From Chloranthus sessilifolius (taxonomy: Eukaryota > Streptophyta > Magnoliopsida > Chloranthales > Chloranthaceae), in the NCBI GenBank assembly GCA_021018995.1, contig CM037593.1:41057810-41121809 (forward strand): a DNA stretch of 64,000 nucleotides, in the 5' to 3' direction. This document shows, piece by piece, positions 1 through 10,030 of this stretch. Numbering within the stretch: the stretch's first letter is position 1; each line of letters starts with the position of its first letter. The notes beneath the pieces are model-generated. The model saw nothing but the letters and a program-made list of their open reading frames with translations, was not told where the DNA came from and searched no databases. The translations under genes were made by a program, and so were the position numbers.

Positions 1-542
1 TAGGGTGTAAAATGAAATATCAGAGATATTTCAGTCCCTTAGCTTATAAGAGAAGGAAAGGGGACCTGGAAGTTCAGTTTTCTTCTTCTTCTTCTTCTTG
101 TTATGATAAATCCTAAGTTTTCTGTGATGGTTTAGTTTGGTCCTTGAAGAACCACAAGCAGAGAACACTTAGGTTAGTTTTTACGTGACCTTGGAGTGTG
201 AGAAATCGATGTTAGTATGTTGTCTCTGATTCGGCAAGAGGGTGTGCCTTCGCTACGCGTCAAAGTGGAGCCGCAAATTGCCAGTTCCGAGTCGAGGGAG
301 TGACAAAGCCCAAGTCTAAGATCCGAAACCCTCTTCCGAATCGTTTTGCTGAAACCCCGAAAGGGCCCAAATAAAGGTGAGCCTGTGCATTTAAATTGGA
401 CAAGATGAGAGCTCCTTATACTTGTGTTTAGGTGTATGTAGATAGTGGTTAAAAACCATAAATGAAAAAGAGGTTAAAATAAGAAAATTTGGTGAACTCC
501 ATTAATGACAAAGTTCTGTCATCATTGATCAATCAAGACTAG

Positions 543-1072
543 ATTGATCGATCAATGAGAAGCATTGATCGATCAATAAGGGCATTGATCGATCAATTCG
601 TATAAACCTTAAAGAAGAACAGTAGACTTGACTTTCTTGGAAGTTCAGTGCTCGAGAGGTATTGATCGATCAATTTGCTAATTGATCGATCAATTCTGAG
701 GGTTGATCGATCAATGGCAAGGGGTGATCGATCAATCATGGATTGATCGATCACTGATGTGAATTGATCGATCAATGATGGCATTGATCGATCAATCTGT
801 ATAAAGTGACAGAGAACAGGAAGAGGGAAATTTAAAAATTTAAGGTATTGATCGATCAATGAGGTCATTGATCGATCAATCCTCTGTCAAGTGTGAAGAG
901 AAAGGAGCTATTGATCGATCAATGATAGGAGGTGATCGATCAATAGAGGCTATTGATCGATCAATTAACCTTGTTGCCTGTGAATATTTTGAAGGGGATT
1001 GATCGATCAATGGGGTCATTGATCGATCAAAGAGGAGGATTGATCGATCAATAAAGGTGTTGATCGATCAAT
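543..1072. repeat. Array of about 19 palindromic ATTGATCGATCAAT motifs
   Basis: About nineteen copies of the core TGATCGATCA, most extended to the 14-bp perfect palindrome ATTGATCGATCAAT, are spaced irregularly by 6-60 bp of non-repeated sequence. The array lies downstream of the TATA-like box of the LTR. Because the spacers differ, this is a dispersed motif cluster rather than a simple tandem satellite. Confidence 0.95.
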
Positions 1073-1855
1073 CACCCTTGTTTTTGACCTGTCTAGGAAT
1101 TGTGAAATTTGAGCTACTGGACACAGTGCCAGTTAATGATCTGACATACCTGACACTTAGTATGCTATGTTTATGGTCTAGGGTCGGACCATGATGTCTT
1201 AAAAAAAGTTTTGGATTTGCTTAGAAAAAGGTCTGACCTGAGGTAGGGGAATTCAACTGAAATTGCATTTATTTTTGATCTCATGGATTCCAAACGTTCT
1301 GCATGTAACTGCATAGTTTGATTTTACTTTTCAGTCATGTTTAGCATATGTGTCGACTCTTGCTATATCATTTTGCTATCGTCATCCGATTTATTAAGGA
1401 TAATATGTCTACATGTGATTTGAGGTTTAATACTCTGACAAATCCCACCGACTCGGTGGTATACCCGTTTCTGGCACAATCATGCATCTGCTTAGAAATC
1501 CTCAACACCATTGCACTCCGTAGTTGAGGCATGGTTGCATTCCTGAAATTGTTTATGTGAACGACGACGGTCGGGATTACCCATCGGATCAAATTTGGCT
1601 ACCACGTGCTATACTCATGGGAGTTATTTAAGTTTATTATTCTAAGTCATTAAACACTATATGCATCACATTCTGTAAACTCTGATAAGATCTTCCTGCT
1701 TTGATAAATTCTGCATATCTGAAGCGTCTTTTTGTATTTGTTCAGTTATGCTCATATTTTCTGTAACCATGTTTTACAATTAAGATGCAATTTTAACTGA
1801 AATTCTTCTACGGAGCTTAGATGGTTAGCTCACCCTGTTTCTATAACAATTATAG

Positions 1856-1968
1856 GTTCTGAGGCTAGAGCTCCGGGCACGGAGAATGACCCTGACTACC
1901 AGCCTGATCTAGAGGCTGAGGCTGAGGATGAGGAGGCTGACGTCCAAACGGACGATTTTTATCCTTAG
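1856..1968 (+). other. Acidic mini-ORF after a splice-acceptor-like site in the LTR
   Basis: A pyrimidine-rich tract ending in TATAG precedes an open frame of about 37 codons rich in Asp and Glu, containing NDPDYQPDLE and ending DDFYP-stop. The related LTR at 13657-16043 has the same arrangement (ACAG acceptor, frame with EDSDYIPEEE, ending EEFFP-stop) although the nucleotide sequences have diverged strongly. This suggests a terminal exon of an LTR-driven transcript. No start codon is needed if it is a 3' exon; the upstream exon is not identified. Confidence 0.5.
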
Positions 1969-2092
1969 TCTGGATATTTGAGTCTTTTATTTTTGGATTT
2001 TTGTATGAAACTCTGGATTATTGTGTGCCTGGTGGCCACGTTCTATATTTACTTTCTGTAGATGTTTTTATATATTTTTTTATACATTTTAT

Positions 2093-2160
2093 AGGAACCA
2101 CTATCAGGAACCATTGTTTGGGTGATGGATGCCCATCACCAGTGGTTCTTCTTGGTTCCT
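2093..2160 (+). other. Three-stem hairpin conserved between two LTR copies
   Basis: Nested inverted repeats: an outer stem AGGAACCA/TGGTTCCT, a middle stem with AACCA..TGGTT, and an inner stem GGTGATGG/CCATCACC. The other family member has the equivalent structure at 15794-15863, with the outer stem unchanged and the inner arms partly changed. It follows the acidic mini-ORF, so it would lie in the 3' part of the transcript. Confidence 0.65.
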
Positions 2161-2200
2161 TTTTGAGGATGTATATTCCTTTGATATATATATATACATA

Positions 2201-2228
2201 CTAGTCATATGCATGTGCTTCGCACGTA
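2201..2228 (-). other. Helitron 3' terminus: hairpin plus CTAG
   Basis: On the minus strand a GTGC-GAA-GCAC stem-loop lies about 10 nt before the terminal CTAG, and the next host base is T. Family knowledge: Helitrons end in a short hairpin followed by CTRR and insert between A and T without target duplication. This end fixes the orientation of the element. Confidence 0.85.
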
Positions 2229-2890
2229 TGATGCCCTTTTTTTCTTGGAAAACAAATAATTAAGAAGAAACGATATTGTGATATTAGGTTATTAGACTTT
2301 CAACATAGATATTTGGTGACATGTAAGAGATAGAAACAAATATAAATTGAACTAATGACAAATGGTGTATATAACCACATAATGTAGAAAAGAGGAGAAA
2401 AAACTTTAAAGGGGGGACACTAAGAAGATATCTTTAGTTGTTTATATTAGAAAAAAATCAATAAAGGAAAACCCACATTGAAATTAACATAGAGAAAGTA
2501 ATTTTAGTCCATAAGTTCCTACATTAGAAAAATACGTAAGAACATGTGTTTGTAGGAAATAGTCAGGAAGGACGGAAACAAGTATGAAGCATTTTCTTCT
2601 AAGTTGAACCCTCTGAACCTATAGGTTCAAAAAGTTCAATGCAGTTGTAGGAGAATCCTTTTTCTGTAGCACTCTCCCAAGGATTCACTTTAATTGTGAA
2701 GTTGAATGCCTTCCCTACACACCCTTACATGTGTTTGATGAATTCGGTGATGTTCGAATCCTATGTAAAGGAAGAACACATGTATGAGAAGTACAATTTG
2801 AGCATGTTATGTATCATCAGAGATAAAGGGGGGAAGAAGTATATACCTTTAACTTCCTTAGATCATCAAACATTTAGTAGAATGGATTAA

Positions 2891-4472
2891 GAGATGGAGG
2901 TAGACCTGTAAGTAGTCTCAAGATTCTGAGGGCCACAATTTGAGCATGTCGGATTATTATTTTCTTCGGTCACTTTTTTGGTGCATTTTTTGCATGCCAA
3001 GTACCATGGGTTAGTGGTATTGTTCACCTCTTGAATATGTGCATGAAATTTATAACCATGACCCTATTGGGGAAGGCCAAAATAGTGAGTGGAGATTATA
3101 GGTTATACTCTAGACAATGATGAAGGAAATAGAAGATGGCGATGATGTGTAATAGTTACTTGTAATTCAACGAAGTTAGTAGTGGAAACAATCTATGATA
3201 TTTTCTTATCTTCATGTAACATGAGAGTTTGGTGTCGACGGGAATTTAAGAAAATGGAATTGACTCATTCTTTGTTGTCATCAAGCCAATCAGAATGGGA
3301 TGCCTAATTAGAGTACATCATATGCCAATAGTAAAAAAAAGTGGGAAGAAGTATATAAGGTATACCACTTCCGAAGCGCTTCTGCCTCATTTAGTTCAGG
3401 GTAAATTTCAACTACTGAATTTGTTGTTGTCGAAAGAGAAATTTTCCTTGCATATGATGAATAATTAATTGCGGCTAATATTTAAACATATTTTAGAGAT
3501 GTAGTATAAATGATGCAAGTTATTAGGGGATCGTACTGTTGTATTCTTGGACCATTATTGAAGTGGCTAGTATAATAGGATAAGAACCGATTATCTCTTT
3601 CAACGGATCCCCTTCTTTAGCCACTAGATTTCCCCAAATTGTTAGGTAAGTGGAGTCCATGCAACTGCAATTGTAGTAATTTTAATGAGTGAAGTTGTAG
3701 TTTATTTATAGGTGACAAGTACAATGTGGAAACCAAAATTGAAGAGGGAAAATGATGTTGGTAAATAGTGTACTCTATGTCAACAAGTGCGACCTTTCAA
3801 CGTAAAGTTTCAATTCCATCTCGTTTACGTATTGTTGATGTGTGATCATCTATATCAGCTACAGCTACAACAATGTCTTCAGAAACATAGAATTAAGTAA
3901 AGCAATGGTAAGATAAAAACTTTAGTAGAAGTAGTGAATTGAATAGGTACCTATGAGAGTATGTGAATGGAGATAATCTCTGGTAGATTTTAGAGGGGCT
4001 ATCACATAATTTGGACGTTCCATTATTGCATCATCATGGTTGGTTTCAACAATAGTTGTGTATCTGTCTAACCCAATTTCAAAACCGATTTGTCCAACAC
4101 TATATCTTGGGTTTGCCTTTTTCACTGTGCCATTGGATATATAGTAAGTACCATGTTCTTTAATAATTAGGTCAAAGAGCTGAATAATCTCGTTGAACAT
4201 GGTAGCTTGTATTGTTGTTCCCTGAAATATGGAGAAGGTAATGAAAATAAATAAAGAAGATGGAAATATTTTGTAAATGAAGTAGGCTCATTACATACCT
4301 CTATATCAACCAATGTGATTGACATAACTGAGCCATAGGATTTTGGTGTATTATAAAGGCGAGTGTCTCCTTTCAACAGAACGCGACATTTGACCTTCCA
4401 ATCTCTGTTTCCTGGTTTAATTGTGGCGAAAGTTTGACATTCCGACGTCATCGGTGATTTCCCTTTTTTCAT
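2891..4472 (-). pseudogene. RPA1-like single-strand DNA binding protein of the Helitron, multi-exon, decayed
   Basis: The minus strand encodes pieces of the large subunit of replication protein A. Exon 1 (4299-4472, donor GTATGT) opens the first OB fold (KVKCRVLLKGDTRLY). Exon 2 (3951-4221, acceptor TTTCAG) has GTTIQATMFNE and TYYISNGTVKKANP, the core of that fold. A third exon near 3770-3880 carries DIVVAVADID and an in-frame TGA. Another near 3345-3420 has EIYPELNEAEALRKW. A zinc-ribbon exon at about 2891-3036 has WYLACKKC and CSNCG. RPA-like genes are known passengers of plant Helitrons and may protect single-stranded transposition intermediates. The position downstream of RepHel on the same strand fits this. 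The order of exons is clear; not every junction could be resolved. Confidence 0.75.
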
Positions 4473-7400
4473 GATCCTACTTTAAGCACAAGGTGACAGA
4501 GTAAATAATAATTGGCCAGTATATTTTAATGCATGAACATGATGTTAGAAGGCTATTTGTTTGCACTATCCAGCACTTCTTGGTAGACGATGTTTTTTGT
4601 ATATGTAGGCCACTGGATTGTCTTAGGTGTTGGTTTCATTAATATTTTAGTACCTTCCCTTGAAATGCCTCTTGATAATGCAACATAGAGTTGTCCATGT
4701 GAGAATACGGGTTCAGGTAGATAAACTCCAACTTGCTTGATTGTTTGTCCTTGTGCTTTGTTAATAGTCATTGCGTATGAAAGGTGTATCGAAAGTTGCT
4801 TACGTTTAAATTGGAATGGATAACCTTCATTTTCTGCTGGACATAAAGGTATTCTTGGTAGGAATACTTGTTTTCCTTTGTGTTGGCTAGTTGCAATTTC
4901 AACATATATTACATGTTTATAAAACCTTCGGCAAATTAATCTACTATCATTGCAGAGCCCATTTTTAGGGTCAAGATTTCATAATAATAAAATAGGGGAA
5001 TTTCGTTCTAATATCAACTTATGAGGAGGCAAACCATTTGGAGAAAGAGAATTCAAGAACTCTTGCGGTAGGGAGGTGTCAACACTATCAACTGCAGTAT
5101 CAAAACTATAATAGACAATCTCTTCGCCAGTAATATTAGAAATGATTATATGATTGACCTGATCAACGTATTCATTCTTTGTGCTCAAAATAGCTCTGTC
5201 GGCTAAATAATCTATATTGCATACCTGTTGTTCCAAAGATGGGAAGATAGTGTCAATTAGGTTCTCCAAACAGTTGGTATCTTCATTGTACGGAATGATC
5301 ATAGTTGGTGGTATTTTTACTAAGTTTTCCATGAAAGATTCTTCGATGCCATCCCCTATTTGGAGTAAATAACGACTGTACTCAGCATCACCCTCTGCAC
5401 GCATATTGTGATTTAATTTTAACTTTTCCACAGCATTCCAAAGGTATGAATTGATTAGACTTGCATCTATTGTTTCTGCTCTAGTTGCTCGGGGGACAAC
5501 AGGGAGCACTTGCCTAAAATCGCCGCCAAGGATAACAATTTTACCACCAAAAATTATATTTTTGTCCATTATATCTTGAAGAGTACGATCGAGGGCCTCA
5601 AATGCATATCTTTTTTACATTGGTGCCTCATCCCGTATGATAATGGTAGCTCTTCGAATAAGCTCAACATCACTACTTTCCTTACTTATTCCACATAAGC
5701 TTGTTGAGCTAATGTCAATGGGTATTTTAAATCGTGAATGAGCAGTTCGACCACCAGGAAAAATTGATGCAGCAACACCAGAAGTTGTTGTAGCGATAGC
5801 GATATTTCCAGTTGATCGCACTTTAGCAAGTAAAGCTCTATAAAGAAATGTTTTACCTGTTCCACCTAGACCATCGATGAAGAAGAATCCAGGCTGACAA
5901 TTGTCTATACTTCTCATTATTGTATCGAACGCATGTAGTTGGGCAGGGTTAAGTTGGTTGATAACGTGCATATCTTCATCAGGAGTAATGATTGACATCT
6001 CTTCTAGGACAAGTCGCAGTCGGTTCCCTTTAATAGTTTCAACTGCTTCAACATGTTGGAGAGCATACTCTGACAAAGATTTCCCCATTTCTTTAAGCAT
6101 AGTTCCTATGTCATTTAGGACATAAGTATCACGAACTGAAGCATTATTTTGACTAATATCATGGAAGTCTTCCCCCATTTGGGGGGACATAGAATCCCAT
6201 AACACTTTTACATTAGCTGGTTCACAGTAAATAAGGATTATAGCAAATAATCTTCGTAATGTTGATGGCATTGCTAATGTGTTAGCTTCTTGTAAGCAAT
6301 TTAGGATGTCCGCATCATCTTCTAATAGTCCGTAGGATAGGGCGGCTTCTCGAAATGATCAAGCTACTTCCCCATTAACTATGAGTAAACCTTCAAATGA
6401 TGTTGAACCACGCACGTGGTTAAGCAAGATACGTAGATAATATCGCCCTCCTTCTCCTGGATTAGTTGCAGCAATATGACCAATAGCTCTTAAATGTTTT
6501 CATTTACTCCAAAATCGGCCAAGTGAATTCCAAATGTAATGTTCTGGAAATTCATGGTATAAATACTTCTTTGCATCAGGGTCAATTGCATTTGCAGTAA
6601 AGTATTCTGTGAGTGTCGTACGCTTATTATAATCATTTTCAACCACATGTGTAAGTTTTTGGTTTTTCCAGTATGTAACAAATTGATGGTTAGACAAATG
6701 TAACTGTAAATTTTGCACTGATGGATATGTTTCACTTAAAGGGAATGCATAAATTCTTCAAATGGCCTCTGGAGGCGACACCCACCTAGCCTTTTGGAAA
6801 AGTTGTATCTCATCAATAATATATTCAACACCCAAATGCATGGAAATGCGATCATGACCCTTATAGATGTACTTGTAGAGATATTTGACAGCTTTAATGG
6901 TTGAGCATATTTCGACGTTAATATGACAATTATAACGTAGTAACAAATATGAGTTATAAGGCACCACCCATCGATTATTCAGAAGATGACCATGAACTTC
7001 AACTTCTCGGCCGTTATTCCTCCTTTGGTATAATGGGTAAGAGTTCTTAGCTTGAGTTGTGGCATCGGAGTATGGTTGAGGATAATGAAAACGACATTGT
7101 TCGTTGACCATACAAGGAGAGGAACGACGCATATTACCACAAGGTCCGTGCATCATATGTCTGACAACATGTTCAAACAACAATGGATCTTTCATTTTGT
7201 CTGGAATTTTAGCAAATATTAATTGGTCGTAATCGTCTGGATTTAGTAATTTGTCTTCTGAGTGTAAGATAAGTAGAAAGTGTGCATGTGGTAGACCCCT
7301 TTTTTGGAATTCAATAACATGAACATGTGCAACAATTCGACCAAAAATGCAATGCTCAAAGAGTTGTTTTTTCAAGTCATCAATTTTAGCTCGAAAATTC

Positions 7401-8099
7401 GAGATGTAATATCTGGTCAATTTTGAGCCTCTTCTGTAGGAAGAAGTAGAGCCTTTATCTCTGACCACTCTGGATTACATGTGATTGTAAGAAAGATATT
7501 TGGCCTACCATATCTTTGTACTAAAGCCATTGAATCCAAATACCTCCGTCGCATATCTCTAGGTCCTCCTATGAAAGAGGCTAGAAGGACTATTCTTTTT
7601 CCAACTTTACAACCACGTTGTTCTCCTGTGGCAATACTATCAACGATTCCTTGGTATAGGTCTGCACGTATAGATGCCTGATTGTTATAGTAATAACTTA
7701 ACCTTGTGGTTTCAATTTTGATGTACATGTCTACAACATATTGTTGGAATAAACGACCACTGTTCAGAGCACTCCATCGAATAGTATTTCTTATCTGAAA
7801 CATATATGCATAATACTGACGGCATGAAACGTGTTTACGATTTTCCTCATAAATGTCACCTGAGCAATAGAGGAATTTGGAAGATATTAAGAAGGTCATT
7901 GTTAAGACCTGAAAAGTACCACTTTTCACCCCTTAACTTAACATTTGATTAGACCCTTAGCCATCTAATAAGTTCTTGTTAAGTGTTTTATGTAAGTAAT
8001 AATCAGCAGTGAAATAAGGCCAGGAATCCTGCTAAGGAACCTGTTTTGGCACTAGAAGTCCCTCAGAAGGATGAACTCTGAATCCAGACCTGAAATGAG

Positions 8100-8830
8100 G
8101 CTCGCACAGCTGACCCAAGCTTTAGAGGATTCAAGAGAAATATGTCTCGCGCAGTCCAACTGAGCTTCCCAAGACTTTACAACAACTTCTCGCGCAGTTG
8201 AGTGACTGAAGAGCTTTAGAAGCACAAACGCGTGCAGCTCTCGCGAAGCTCAAGAGTAAAACACATCGCGCAATCTTGCACAGTTTAAAGCAGACCTCTC
8301 TCAACCTCGCGCAGTTCGCTCAGAACGGCTGAGAGAGAGAGCTTCAGAAAATGCTTCGCGCAGCTGCCGCATAGTAGCCAAGGGATGCAAATATCATAAG
8401 AGAACTCCTCGCGCAGTTCTCGCGCTATTCAAGAAGAAAGCATCCTCGCAAAGACATAGCCATCCTCGCGAAGATCAATTAAGACATGGAACCTCGCGCA
8501 GTTCAGAACTCATTAGAGCCTCGCGAGGAAACTCGCGAAGTCCATTGAAGAGAAGTGCTCGCAAAGTTCTCCCGCTATTCAAATCCATCCTCGCGAAGAT
8601 CAACCCAGCGAATGCGTAGCTACCTCACGACTGTGTGAACTCCAACCCCGCGACATCTGAGGCTTTGATGTCTACTCAACCTTGCGAAGCCCAATCCAGC
8701 GAGAGCGCAATTCTCTACCTTGCGACTGCCTGAAGAGCAAACCAAGGCAACCTCGCGACGGTTGAAGCTTCAATGTCAAACCATCCTCGCGAAGAGCAAG
8801 AGCTACCACGCGACAAGTCTAGGAAACAAT
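8100..8830. repeat. CpG-rich array of CTCGCGaag/CTCGCGcag motifs
   Basis: Roughly two dozen variants of a motif with core CTCGCG followed by AAG or CAG recur every 15-50 bp, upstream of the LTR TATA box. The CAG form prevails in the 5' part and the AAG form in the 3' part. TCGCGA within it is self-complementary. The stretch is far richer in CpG than its surroundings. Confidence 0.85.
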
Positions 8831-9028
8831 AGCTACCTAGCGAAGCTTTGAACTTTAACTTCCATCTCTTTAGCAAAGGACCTTCTGGGAATTTTCAGCA
8901 ATTAGGGCACGCACTCTCACGCTTAAATCTCCGTGCACGTGCCCCGAGGCATCCAAGGATCACTATTAGGCCATGTGGCATCGTTAAAATTAGGGTTTCC
9001 TAACCCTAATGCGCCGCCACACCACTGC

Positions 9029-9036
9029 TATATAAA
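9029..9036 (+). promoter_or_regulatory. TATA box of the 7900-10506 LTR
   Basis: CTATATAAACCC lies about 200 bp downstream of the CTCGCG array and about 1.1 kb from the LTR start. It is the best TATA-like element in the LTR and probably marks the U3/R boundary region shortly downstream. Confidence 0.55.
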
Positions 9037-9384
9037 CCCATACTTAGCTTAGGTTTAGACATCCTGGAAAATCTTGAAACAAATCTGGGAACACGTCTCA
9101 TCTCTTGGAGATTTGATCTGAGATCATTTTTTTTTTCTTTTGTAGCTGTAAGTAGTTTTCTTTTTCTTTTTCCTTCTCTCCATAGTCCAGCACTTGCTGG
9201 CTATGTCTTTGTATGTATTTTGAACTAGTTTAATGGAAGCCTTGTAATAGGATTTGTACTTTGTGGGATTTGTGTTTGAATGTGATCTGCTCTGTGCAAG
9301 GCTGCTGCCTTGTGATCCGCCATTGCTTTGGCTGTGATTCAAAGCAATGGAGGACTGATTCTAAGGGCCACTCAGATCCAAGTG

Positions 9385-10030
9385 ACCTATGTGTCTGGGC
9401 TATCATAGTCATATACAGCCTTAGCCCCACCACAGGACCCACTAGATCTGAAATCCCCATGGGAGCTTGAGCTGGTAGCCTTGTGACCATGGTGGTGGCA
9501 GTGATATTCTTGTTTTATCTTGGGCTCCGTGAGGAGGATAGCCTCTGGGATAGTCTGTGACCATTCAAGTGGACAGGTCATAGCCTTAGGGTGATTCTAA
9601 TCCACCGATCCAAGATGGATCCTTCTTCTTTGCACCCGAGCTTGTATTAGCCTGGTGGGAGATTGTATAGAGGCAGACTCCCCTATATTTGTATAGATCC
9701 GCTATCAGATGTTAGATCTGATTTGGTTATAGAGATTGCAGGCTTGTGACTGGACCATTGTAGCCTCGCTCTAGCAATGGACATCTACATCGAAGGTTGT
9801 ACTCAATCTCTTGCTGGTTTTATGTGTCTGGGCTATCATGGTCCTATACAGCCTTAGCCCCACACATAGAGCTTTAGAGGTTGAGGTTCCCTATGGATTC
9901 TTGAGCTGGTAGCCTGGATGAAATAGTGCCTACAATGATTAACTTGTTTTGACCCATCCCTGGATTGTGGTTCCCCTATGGGATAGTCTGTGACCATTTG
10001 AGTGGACAGGTTATAACCTTAAGGGATTGA
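9385..10030. repeat. Two-copy internal duplication in the LTR, about 430 bp apart
   Basis: Segments starting at about 9391 (TGTCTGGGCTATCATAGTC) and about 9824 share the same order of blocks, including GATAGTCTGTGACCATT at about 9548 and about 9981. The two copies have diverged modestly, so this is an old tandem duplication within the LTR. Confidence 0.8.

Larger units (their letters stand above)
1..2200 (+). mobile_element. Long LTR of a Ty3/gypsy-like element, 5'-truncated by the window edge
   Basis: This stretch matches, block by block and in the same order, the complete solo LTR at 13657-16043. The shared blocks are a TTATAA-type box (about 44-50), a self-complementary motif array (543-1072), a stretch containing ACGACGGTCGGGATTACCCA (matched near 15245-15275), a splice-acceptor-like site with an acidic mini-ORF (1856-1968), and a three-stem hairpin (2093-2160). 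The 5' TG end lies outside the window. The 3' end typical of the family (GGGTCGTCACA) is missing; the sequence runs into a TA-rich stretch and then the Helitron terminus at 2201, so the Helitron may have inserted into or next to this LTR. No gag or pol is visible. Tekay/Del-like identity is a guess from LTR length. Confidence 0.7.

Noticed and set aside
593..868. Minus-strand frame with repeated IDRS/IDQY
   Set aside because: It is the translation of the ATTGATCGATCAAT array, not a gene.
9124..9581. Overlapping frames on both strands in the 7900-10506 LTR
   Set aside because: They fall in the transcribed, duplicated part of a solo LTR; frames are not conserved between the two internal duplicate copies.
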